In this document: piece by piece, positions 1 through 5,485 of the stretch
Position numbering within the stretch: position 1 is the stretch's first letter
How the letters are laid out: each line of letters opens with the position of its first letter
Origin: Gammaproteobacteria bacterium
Lineage (GTDB): Bacteria; Pseudomonadota; Gammaproteobacteria; UBA6429; Thiohalophilaceae
NCBI GenBank assembly: GCA_024641445.1
Contig: JAHEDA010000162.1
Span: 1-5,806, forward strand
Length of the DNA stretch: 5,806 nucleotides
Reading direction: 5' to 3'
The notes under the pieces: generated by a model
Databases searched by the model: none
What the model was told of the DNA's origin: nothing
What the model saw: the letters and a program-made list of their open reading frames with translations, nothing else
Translations under genes and position numbers: made by a program

Positions 1-1180
1 GCTGGGCCGTTTCCACCGCATGTGAATTTGATAACACAATCTCTGCCTTACGTTCACGCGCGGTCTTTTCCAGATCTTCCAGATCACCGATCTTGACGTC
101 GATACAGGGGATGCGATCTAGGCAATCACTCTTGGCGGGCGTGACTGCCGCCACCACCTCGGCACCCATGCGAGTAACAAAATCGCTCATCGCCAACAAG
201 AGGTCACTGTCTGCGGCAATGGCAAAGCGTGCCTGTCCTAGCATGAAATGGGTATCCAGCATGGCATCCTGTAATTGTGCGCGCTGCCGCGTTAACGATG
301 CAGGTACGGGGCTACCACTCAGTTCATGTAGACGCATGACAAACGCGTCCATCGCCTCAAGACCCATCAGGTGATCAAAGTTATAAGCAGGTACACCGGT
401 ACGCTCTTGTAGCAGCGCACCCGACTTATAAAGCGATGGACCGATGACCAGGGTGGCAATGCTGTCACCCAGGGTATTGAATTCAATCACGGGCATACCG
501 CCAATGGTTACTGGACTGAACTCATCCTCGGTCAAATGACCATCCAAGGAATCCGACAGGTCTGGCAACATCACCGGGCGCAGACCAAAGGCAGCGATAA
601 TGTCATGCAACACCTCCAGGTCACCCGGTGTCATGGCGGCATTCAGCAGAACATTGACCTGGCGCGGGCGTTGTCCGGGCCTGGTCTTGCCGGCTTCCGG
701 TGTTGGTACGAGCTTGTCGATCATGGCGTAAACCGCCGCCGCATAGCCCGACTCCAGACAACCAGTAAAATCGGGAGTGTTCACCGGGATAACTTTGACG
801 TCGTTATATTCCGGGCAGGTTTCACGAAATTTCCGCACCGCCCCGCTCAGGTCACAGCCCTGGGTCTCGGCCAGGCCGGTGGAGGGCAACCCTATCAGTG
901 CGGGTTTGGATTTTTCACAAAGCGCCTTCAAGCCTTGTACGATATTGTCATCGGCGCCCATAACACTACTCACCTGATCCATCGCCGTCGTCTGTAGCGG
1001 GATCGGTTCACGAAAGTGGCGGACAAAAAACACCTTGCCAAAGGCCGTACATCCCTGCGAGCCGTGCATCATAGGGATCGATCGATTGATCCCCAGAAAT
1101 GCCAGCGAAGCGCCAACCGTCGCACTGGCCTTTAGCGGATTGACCGAGAGGGCTTTATTACGTTTGATTATCTCGGCCAT
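1..1180 (-). CDS. nifN: NifN, nitrogenase FeMo-cofactor scaffold subunit (3' end missing at window edge)
   Basis: NifN is the beta-like subunit of the NifE2N2 scaffold, a cytoplasmic complex that matures the iron-only L-cluster from NifB into FeMo-cofactor. The frame is open without a stop from the ATG at 1180 to the left edge, giving 393 codons; full NifN is usually about 430-460 residues, so only the C-terminus is missing. The translation begins MAEIIKRNKALSVNPLKASA. It contains GSQGCTAFGKV and then FVRHFREPIPLQTTAMDQ, a strong NifN signature close to the NifK/NifD P-cluster region. Cys44, in SQGC, matches the A. vinelandii NifN ligand of the subunit-bridging [4Fe-4S] cluster. IGLPSTGLAE follows near residue 100. 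The start lies two bases after the nifE stop, with a weak GGGA five bases upstream, so it is probably expressed by read-through and coupling from nifE. Plus-strand open frames across this stretch are shadows. Confidence 0.96.
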   Translation of the reverse strand, partial: MAEIIKRNKALSVNPLKASATVGASLAFLGINRSIPMMHGSQGCTAFGKVFFVRHFREPIPLQTTAMDQVSSVMGADDNIVQGLKALCEKSKPALIGLPSTGLAETQGCDLSGAVRKFRETCPEYNDVKVIPVNTPDFTGCLESGYAAAVYAMIDKLVPTPEAGKTRPGQRPRQVNVLLNAAMTPGDLEVLHDIIAAFGLRPVMLPDLSDSLDGHLTEDEFSPVTIGGMPVIEFNTLGDSIATLVIGPSLYKSGALLQERTGVPAYNFDHLMGLEAMDAFVMRLHELSGSPVPASLTRQRAQLQDAMLDTHFMLGQARFAIAADSDLLLAMSDFVTRMGAEVVAAVTPAKSDCLDRIPCIDVKIGDLEDLEKTARERKAEIVLSNSHAVETAQ

Positions 1181-1182
1181 GA

Positions 1183-2604
1183 TTATCCCGCCATGCTTTC
1201 TTTGCTGCTTAAAGGCTCACCCACCGATGCGGTCTCCCACGGTGCAGGCTGACGCACCTGTTGCCACACCGGACTCTCCATGGTGAGTGCAAGCTGACGC
1301 ACAAGTTCCAACATACCCTGATAACCGGCATAACCAAATTCACGCTCCTGATTGATATCAAGAAAGGGGATCTTGGCCTTGAGGGCGGTATACATGTTAC
1401 GACCACCGGCGATGAGGATATCGGCCTTATACTCATGCACAATTCCAATGAGCGCACGAGGGCTACCATCCTCGACCATCTTGGTGTTCTCGCCCATCAA
1501 TTCTCGAATACGCTCCTTGTCTTCCTCGGTTGATTTGTTCGTACCCGTCGCGACGACCACCATACCCAGGTCTTGCAAGGCCGAGATGACGGACCAGGAC
1601 TTGACGCCACCGGTATACAACAACACACGCTTACCCATCAGCCGCTCACGCCAGGGCGCAAGCTCACTGCGAATTCGCGCCTCTTCACGTGCTATTAAGG
1701 CTTCAGTGCGTGCCGTAAGGTCCGGGTCGTCGATGATACGTGCAACATCACGCAGGGCCTGCGAGGTGTCGGTGATCCCGTAAAAGCTACCCTCGAACCA
1801 TGGGATGTTGTAAGACTCTTGCAACTTTCTCGCGACGTTGATCAGCGCCTTGGAACACACCATCATGTTCACCTCGGCCCGATGCATGGTCTGCACCTCG
1901 CGGAAACGGGCATCGCCCGAGAGTGTGCACAAGACCCGAATACCTAATTCATCAAACAAGGGCAACACATGCCAGAACTCACCCGCAATGTTGTACTCAC
2001 CAACGAGGTTGATGTCGTGCGTCTTGAATGGGAGTGCGGCAGCGGCGGCAGGTAGCGGATCAGGCTCACGCTTACCCACCACATACTTCACCATCGCCTC
2101 ACCGGCAATACGATTTCCCAAATTCTTGGTGCCATAAAAACCCGCGGCATCGACGGGCACCACGGGGATATTCCAACGTTCCTCTGCCGCACGACAGACG
2201 GCCTCGAAGTCATCGCCGACGAGTGCAGGTACACAGGTGTTATAGACAAATACCGCAGGGGGTTGATATTCCTCGATCGCCTGTTTGATGGCGTGAAATA
2301 ATCTCTTCTCACCACGCCCCATCACCACATCCTGTTCAGTGAGGTCTGTGGTCATGCCAATGCGATACAGGCCTGGCCCGGAAGAACGGGTACCACGGTT
2401 ATCCCATGAGCTACCCGCACAGGCGATGGGGCCGTGGACGATATGAGCGACGTCGGCAATGGGCAGGAGTGCGATCTGGGCGCCGTCGAAGGCACAACCA
2501 CCCGCCGTAGCGCCCGGCTTGGGCTTGGCACAACCGGATTTGGACTTCTTGTTGTGTGTACACGCCGGTTCATCCAGCAGTTGTGCAATATCTTTGGCCT
2601 TCAT
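1183..2604 (-). CDS. nifE: NifE, nitrogenase FeMo-cofactor scaffold subunit
   Basis: NifE is the alpha-like subunit of the NifEN scaffold for FeMo-cofactor assembly. The 473-residue product has the usual family length. From the chosen start, Cys37, Cys62 and Cys124 fall exactly where A. vinelandii NifE binds its [4Fe-4S] cluster (with NifN Cys44). Cys250, in MMVCSKAL, falls at the L-cluster cysteine. GPIACAGSSWDNRGTRSS (59-76) and FVYNTCVPALVGDDFEAVC (119-137) are typical. The C-terminal region has LDINQEREFGYAGYQG (415-430), with Asn in the region where catalytic NifD carries its cofactor-binding His. The ATG at 2604 is preferred over an in-frame TTG at 2625: it has GGAGGG just upstream (2608-2613), the MKAKDIAQLL start is familiar, and it puts the cysteines in register. 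A sigma-54-type promoter at 2646-2661 and NifA-type sites lie upstream, so nifEN probably has its own nitrogen-fixation promoter. Confidence 0.98.
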   Translation of the reverse strand: MKAKDIAQLLDEPACTHNKKSKSGCAKPKPGATAGGCAFDGAQIALLPIADVAHIVHGPIACAGSSWDNRGTRSSGPGLYRIGMTTDLTEQDVVMGRGEKRLFHAIKQAIEEYQPPAVFVYNTCVPALVGDDFEAVCRAAEERWNIPVVPVDAAGFYGTKNLGNRIAGEAMVKYVVGKREPDPLPAAAAALPFKTHDINLVGEYNIAGEFWHVLPLFDELGIRVLCTLSGDARFREVQTMHRAEVNMMVCSKALINVARKLQESYNIPWFEGSFYGITDTSQALRDVARIIDDPDLTARTEALIAREEARIRSELAPWRERLMGKRVLLYTGGVKSWSVISALQDLGMVVVATGTNKSTEEDKERIRELMGENTKMVEDGSPRALIGIVHEYKADILIAGGRNMYTALKAKIPFLDINQEREFGYAGYQGMLELVRQLALTMESPVWQQVRQPAPWETASVGEPLSSKESMAG

Positions 2605-2645
2605 GGACCCTCCGCCGTGATGCAATGGTCTTGTAGATAAGCCAC

Positions 2646-2661
2646 TGCAACGCCTGTGCCA
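2646..2661 (-). promoter_or_regulatory. Sigma-54 (-24/-12) promoter of nifEN
   Basis: Read on the minus strand this is TGGCACAGGCGTTGCA. It keeps both invariant pairs, GG near -24 and GC near -12, ten bases apart, and matches the RpoN consensus TGGCAC-N5-TTGCA almost perfectly. The predicted transcript starts near 2635, about 31 bases before the nifE ATG, leaving room for the GGAGGG ribosome site. Two NifA-type activator sites lie about 78 and 116 bases upstream of that start, a normal enhancer distance. Confidence 0.9.
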
Positions 2662-2705
2662 GCGGTTATGTCATTGTTGTGTAATGTTTTATTGATGAAA
2701 CGGCA

Positions 2706-2721
2706 TGTCGCAAATACGACA
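2706..2721. promoter_or_regulatory. NifA upstream activator site (UAS 1)
   Basis: TGTCGCAAATACGACA fits the NifA enhancer consensus TGT-N10-ACA exactly and is a perfect 5-bp inverted repeat (TGTCG/CGACA). It lies about 78 bp upstream of the predicted nifE start and about 137 bp upstream of the predicted start of the divergent small gene, so it could serve either promoter. The stretch between it and the nifE promoter (about 2670-2700) is A/T-rich and may allow the loop, but I see no good IHF match in it. Confidence 0.85.
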
Positions 2722-2743
2722 ATCTCAGGTAGGCTGCGATGCT

Positions 2744-2759
2744 TGTCGTAAAGAAGACA
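2744..2759. promoter_or_regulatory. NifA upstream activator site (UAS 2)
   Basis: TGTCGTAAAGAAGACA is a second exact TGT-N10-ACA match. It starts 38 bp from the first and shares its TGTCG half. It is about 99 bp upstream of the predicted start of the plus-strand small gene and about 116 bp upstream of that of nifE. Two such sites between two sigma-54-type promoters suggest joint NifA control of both directions. The ACA half lacks the CG flank of site 1, so binding may be weaker. Confidence 0.78.
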
Positions 2760-2824
2760 CGGCAAGCTCGATACCAAGGCCCACAACTGCCGGTTTTCTA
2801 CGGTAATTTTGTGGCCAGGCACCG

Positions 2825-2840
2825 TGGCATGAATGCTGCA
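2825..2840 (+). promoter_or_regulatory. Putative sigma-54 promoter of the plus-strand small gene
   Basis: TGGCATGAATGCTGCA has GG and GC separated by ten bases, as RpoN requires, with TGGCA intact at -24. The -12 box is CTGCA rather than TTGCA, so it is weaker than the nifE promoter. Transcription would start near 2851, about 23 bases before the ATG at 2874, which has GGAG six bases upstream. The fit with that start codon and with the two NifA-type sites supports it; the mismatch at -12 is the main doubt. Confidence 0.65.
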
Positions 2841-2873
2841 CGACCATTCTCGGCGAACTATATGGAGCACGTC

Positions 2874-3062
2874 ATGAGCACAAAACATCCCTGCGCCTCC
2901 CCCGCCGAGCGAAAATTTACCTGGGGAGAATTGAAAAAACTGATCGAGGCCTCCGGGGTCAAGGCCGAGGACGAGATCGACAAGATTGAAATATCCTGGG
3001 GCGACATTGAGGAATTCACCTGCACCAAGGATGAAGATTTTGGCTGGCAGATCAGACTGTAA
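2874..3062 (+). CDS. Small acidic protein of unknown function, divergent from nifE
   Basis: I do not recognise a named family for this 62-residue product. It starts MSTKHPCASPAERKFTWGEL and contains KKLIEASGVKAEDEID (21-36), then IEISWGDIEEFTC (38-50), and ends DFGWQIRL. It has 14 Asp/Glu against 9 Lys/Arg, two cysteines (7 and 50), three tryptophans, and no signal peptide or membrane segment, so it is probably a small soluble cytoplasmic protein with one N-terminal helix and a beta-rich end. The start at 2874 is chosen because GGAG lies six bases upstream. The longer open frame back to 2739 would include the predicted sigma-54 promoter. It is the only gene here on the plus strand, converges on the LRV gene, and is probably co-regulated with nifEN by NifA. 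That control makes a role in nitrogen fixation likely, but no activity can be assigned. Coding character and context make it a convincing gene. Confidence 0.82.
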   Translation: MSTKHPCASPAERKFTWGELKKLIEASGVKAEDEIDKIEISWGDIEEFTCTKDEDFGWQIRL

Positions 3063-3191
3063 GGGGTGTTTCTAAGTTACAGTAATAAATTCCCTGGCCC
3101 CCTCTCGGAGGCAGAAGGTGTTTACGGCGTAGGTCATTCCGGAACAGTTCTTGAGGAGATGAACTCATGTAATTGTTTCAACGTAATGAAC

Positions 3192-3956
3192 TTAGGCCCT
3201 ACAACCCAACCGTTCTTGCACGACCGACTGAACTTCGGAATCAAAGTCGCCGCTAAACTCGTGTAGTATCTCTAGCGGTACACGGCTGGCTGCGGTGAAT
3301 CGGACGCGCCAATCCTTATCCCGCACAAAGGTAATTGCCTGCTCAGGGGCAATACGCTCTGCGACGACCTTGCGCACCTCGGCATCATTGTCGTGAACCA
3401 TCAAGCCAAGACTATTTATGCTAATACGTTGCACCACCTCTTTCCGCACTTGTGGGTCGATATCATTGATCAGGCGAAATAAGCGACCAGGTGATATCCT
3501 CCTCGCCACATAGCAGCGAACCAGGTAGTCTTCATCCTCGACCATGGCCTCCAGCTCCGTCACGGCAATCCGGTCCGCCACCGTAATGCGCACCTCGCGG
3601 TCTTCATCTTTAATGAGTCGATGTAATTGATTGATTGGGAGGCGATAGGCGACGGCGCGGCGCACGACCTCATCTTTATCCTCAATAAGATCTTCGAGGC
3701 GGTTCTGAGTGGCATAGCGGACGGCAATAGCACGACGTTCCCAAAATGGATTCTTCAGATAGTGATCGGCAAGACCGGGGTTTTTGCGAAAGAAACGATC
3801 TATCTGACGCCCACTCTCCACACGTACACAGGCATCGCCCGGTATACAGTTTCCATTCCTGGGTAGTTCAGGATAATACGGACAGACAGCGCAATCAGCC
3901 GTTGGCGTTAGATCCAGGTCGCTTATGCTGATCTCCGCCACCGATGCCTCATTCAC
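3192..3956 (-). CDS. lrv: LRV (leucine-rich repeat variant) iron-sulfur protein
   Basis: The 254-residue product resembles the A. vinelandii LRV protein, whose crystal structure shows an N-terminal [4Fe-4S] cluster attached to a solenoid of short helical repeats; its function is unknown. Here the N-terminus has Cys22, Cys25, Cys37 and Cys43 (C-x2-C-x11-C-x5-C), the likely cluster ligands. From residue 69 the rest is a regular 24-residue repeat. Units begin at 69, 93, 117, 141, 165, 189 and 213, with a partial unit at 237. Most follow DxDxxVRxxVAxRI-x5-L-x2-L, for example DEDREVRITVADRI (117-130). The first codon is GTG at 3956 with a poor ribosome site. An in-frame GTG at 3941, preceded by GAGG at five bases, is an equally good start and would remove five residues. 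It lies 19 bases after the 90-codon gene and is probably last in the nifHDK transcript. It converges with the plus-strand small gene. Confidence 0.92.
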   Translation of the reverse strand: MNEASVAEISISDLDLTPTADCAVCPYYPELPRNGNCIPGDACVRVESGRQIDRFFRKNPGLADHYLKNPFWERRAIAVRYATQNRLEDLIEDKDEVVRRAVAYRLPINQLHRLIKDEDREVRITVADRIAVTELEAMVEDEDYLVRCYVARRISPGRLFRLINDIDPQVRKEVVQRISINSLGLMVHDNDAEVRKVVAERIAPEQAITFVRDKDWRVRFTAASRVPLEILHEFSGDFDSEVQSVVQERLGCRA

Positions 3957-3975
3957 TTATCAATCAGAAAAGAAT

Positions 3976-4248
3976 TTATTCTTCATCATATTTTTCAGCC
4001 ACGACCAGGCCGGTTGCGACATCATGATCATTGGTCAGACACAGGCAGTGTTCACGCCCATCGATAAGATAGACATTGAAGGCCTCACGCTCCAAGACTG
4101 GCTTACCCGTCACGATGTCATCGTCGAGACAATAGGTAAAATGCATTTCCGGGAAGGCACTCCGTAAACCCGTGATGACCTCCTCACCAAGCGGCAACTG
4201 GCCTTCAATCAGCTCAGCGATACGAACCGTCGTCTCTACATTGATCAT
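3976..4248 (-). CDS. Conserved nif-cluster small protein, function unknown (possibly DUF6129-like)
   Basis: A 90-residue acidic protein starting MINVETTVRIAELIEGQLPL, with AFPEMHFTYCLDDDI in the middle and FNVYLIDGREHCLCLTNDHDVATGL towards the end. It has two cysteines in the HCLC segment and one in FTYC, no signal peptide and no membrane segment. A small unknown gene sits between nifY and lrv in A. vinelandii, and this appears to be its counterpart; the DUF6129 assignment is from memory and needs a profile search. Its ATG overlaps the nifY stop as ATGA, and GAGG lies seven bases upstream inside nifY, so translation is probably coupled to NifY. Position and coupling suggest work with NifY or MoFe-protein maturation, which is inference only. 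Confidence 0.85.
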   Translation of the reverse strand: MINVETTVRIAELIEGQLPLGEEVITGLRSAFPEMHFTYCLDDDIVTGKPVLEREAFNVYLIDGREHCLCLTNDHDVATGLVVAEKYDEE

Positions 4249-4970
4249 GCGCTGGCCTCGGCAGAGTATTTAGTACGCTGTTCGGCCGGAACACCCAAAA
4301 TCTTGGCCAACCAAGGTGGCGGTGACCCAGCCATTACTTCCTGCATCCCGCGTAAAATCTCTTCGGCCTTGCCACCCTCGGGTTGTTTCAGCGGATAGAT
4401 ACCCGCGCGCACGACCTTGGCTGCGGCCGGTCCACCGATGGACTGCACATACATCACGTGACAGTCCGCGATGAGATTGGCACGGAAGGCATTTCTATCG
4501 TCGGAGTCATCAGCGCCGACCGTTGAACGGATCGCTATCAGACGCAACTCTGAGGGAGATATCTGATACACCAGAAAGCGAGGGCAGGAACCAAAGTGAC
4601 CATCCAGGTTATCTGCCGTATTCGAGGCGAGCGCAATACGGATAGAACCCGGCATGTCCCCATCGGCATAGGCCTGTATGGCGGGCAGATCGGGCTCAAC
4701 CGATTCTTCACCCCATAGATAGCGCACAGCCAGTTTAAACTGCTCCATGCTGATATTCATTTCCTCGGCGTCTTCCTCACCATCCAGGCTACCCAGCCCG
4801 GTCTTGAGGTCGGTTACCGTAATCTTTAACAAATTTTCGATAATAAGGGGTGTCCCCAACTTTTCGCGCAGGACCTCCAATAATCGCGGAAGTCCGACCC
4901 CAGGTAGAACGCGAGCAGCCAGGCCCAAACGCAGGGCCAAGTCGCGTGAGATTGTTGCTGTTCCACTCAT
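4245..4970 (-). CDS. nifY: NifY, FeMo-cofactor/apo-dinitrogenase binding protein
   Basis: NifY/NafY proteins bind apo-MoFe protein and FeMo-cofactor in the cytoplasm and help insert the cofactor. The 241-residue product has the two-part layout of this family. An N-terminal helical domain (about 1-100, starting MSGTATISRDLALRLGLAAR) corresponds to the NafY apo-dinitrogenase-binding domain. A C-terminal NifX/NifB-type domain (about 108-225) opens with SIRIALASNTADNLDGHFGSC. His125 in GHFGSC is the residue expected to contact the cofactor, by analogy with the NafY histidine. QSIGGPAAAKVVRAGIYPLK (176-195) is also typical. Length favours NifY over the roughly 150-residue NifX. The ATG at 4970 has AGGGG seven bases upstream; the longer open frame to 5180 would overlap most of the ferredoxin gene and is rejected. 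It follows the ferredoxin gene by 22 bases and overlaps the next gene by four. Confidence 0.93.
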   Translation of the reverse strand: MSGTATISRDLALRLGLAARVLPGVGLPRLLEVLREKLGTPLIIENLLKITVTDLKTGLGSLDGEEDAEEMNISMEQFKLAVRYLWGEESVEPDLPAIQAYADGDMPGSIRIALASNTADNLDGHFGSCPRFLVYQISPSELRLIAIRSTVGADDSDDRNAFRANLIADCHVMYVQSIGGPAAAKVVRAGIYPLKQPEGGKAEEILRGMQEVMAGSPPPWLAKILGVPAEQRTKYSAEASA

Positions 4971-4992
4971 CTCCACACCCCTTTTATTTCGA

Positions 4993-5193
4993 TCAAGCCG
5001 ATAACGGCAGTATGCACTTGTCGACGGGACAGACCGATACACATTGGGGTTCATCAAAATCCCCTTCGCACTCGGTACAGGTCTCCTTGGTAATCTTGAA
5101 CACGATCTTGTCTTCATAAATCGAAGTGGTCGGACAGATCGGCTCACAATCACCACAGGAAATGCATTCTGCTTCCACAATATACATTGCCAT
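4993..5193 (-). CDS. 2[4Fe-4S] ferredoxin, Chromatium-like
   Basis: A 66-residue low-potential electron carrier. The first cluster motif is Cys10-x2-Cys13-x2-Cys16-x3-Cys20-Pro. The second is Cys39-x2-Cys42-x8-Cys51-x3-Cys55-Pro. The eight-residue insertion in the second motif is the hallmark of the Allochromatium-type ferredoxins. A ninth cysteine (Cys60) lies just after. Together with the short C-terminal tail it departs from clostridial ferredoxins. It starts MAMYIVEAECISCGDC; AGGAG at 5203-5207 lies nine bases before the ATG and only two or so bases from the nifT stop. Lying between nifT and nifY, it probably supplies electrons either to nitrogenase reductase or to cofactor-assembly enzymes such as NifB. 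Which of these cannot be told from sequence; fdxN-like would be a fair label. Confidence 0.95.
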   Translation of the reverse strand: MAMYIVEAECISCGDCEPICPTTSIYEDKIVFKITKETCTECEGDFDEPQCVSVCPVDKCILPLSA

Positions 5194-5208
5194 TGCTATC
5201 TACTCCTC

Positions 5209-5430
5209 TTACTCGTCTACACGCTTCGCTCGAACCGTAATCGGAAGCGAAGGCATCTCATCCATTGGATCAACGAAATAGCGGGAACCATCTGCCAGGG
5301 TAAATTCACCACCCCACTTGCCGGGACCAGGATGCTCTACTGAAACAACCGTTTCTTCGAGGTCCTTTTTGGCAACGTAGAGGGTCATTAACCCGGTTTC
5401 GTTGTCCTTCCGTAACATGACTTTTGGCAC
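5209..5430 (-). CDS. nifT: NifT
   Basis: NifT is a small protein almost always found next to nifK. It has been linked to MoFe-protein maturation but is dispensable in tested hosts, and its exact role is unknown. From the GTG at 5430 the product is 73 residues, matching the usual 72 or so. It begins VPKVMLRKDNETG (first residue read as Met), followed by LYVAKKDLEETVVS and KWGGEFTLADGSRYFVDP, all typical of the family. The GTG start is chosen because GAGGT lies seven bases upstream (5438-5442). An in-frame ATG at 5448 would add six residues, but it has no ribosome site and sits against the intergenic hairpin. It lies 15 bases before the ferredoxin gene. Confidence 0.93.
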   Translation of the reverse strand: MPKVMLRKDNETGLMTLYVAKKDLEETVVSVEHPGPGKWGGEFTLADGSRYFVDPMDEMPSLPITVRAKRVDE

Positions 5431-5453
5431 GTCTTTTACCTCACACATGAGTG

Positions 5454-5477
5454 TGGGGTAGGCGGACGCCTACCCCA
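5454..5477 (-). other. Intercistronic hairpin between nifK and nifT
   Basis: TGGGGTAGGC (5454-5463) and GCCTACCCCA (5468-5477) form a perfect 10-bp, G/C-rich stem with a four-base loop. It lies 8 bases after the nifK stop and 23 bases before the nifT GTG. In the transcript no run of U follows (ACACUC does), so it is unlikely to be a strong intrinsic terminator. It more probably shields the 3' end of nifHDK message or partly attenuates read-through, lowering expression of the accessory genes relative to the structural genes. Confidence 0.8.
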
Positions 5478-5485
5478 GCCAGACC

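Noticed and set aside
536..997. Plus-strand 153-codon open frame and other plus-strand frames opposite nifN and nifE
   Set aside because: All lie antisense to strongly recognised nifN/nifE coding sequence and show no protein family character; they are shadows of coding bias.
2605..2625. TTG start seven codons upstream for NifE
   Set aside because: The GGAGGG ribosome site lies between it and the ATG at 2604, and only the ATG puts the cysteines at the family positions.
2670..2702. A/T-rich stretch with CATCAATAAAACA on the minus strand, resembling an IHF site
   Set aside because: The ATCAA half is present but the TTR half is missing at the right spacing, so the match is too weak to report as a site, although its position between promoter and enhancer would be suitable.
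2739..2873. Longer N-terminus for the plus-strand small protein
   Set aside because: It would span the predicted sigma-54 promoter at 2825-2840, its start lies inside the second NifA-type site region, and the extra residues look random, while the ATG at 2874 has a good ribosome site.
3159..3194. Direct repeat of ATGAACT near the end of the LRV gene
   Set aside because: Seven-base repeats this close are common by chance and no longer structure extends from them.
3066..3266. Plus-strand open frame of 66 codons after the small gene
   Set aside because: It overlaps the end of the LRV gene in antisense, has no good ribosome site at its first codon, and the internal ATG near 3159 has GGAG directly abutting it. 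The translation has no coding character.
4971..5180. Seventy-residue N-terminal extension of NifY
   Set aside because: It overlaps the ferredoxin gene in another frame, has no NifY resemblance, and a ribosome site plus family length point to the ATG at 4970.
5424..5439. TTGGCACG on the plus strand resembling a sigma-54 -24 box
   Set aside because: No GC pair occurs ten bases after the GG, and it lies inside the nifT start facing into nifK.
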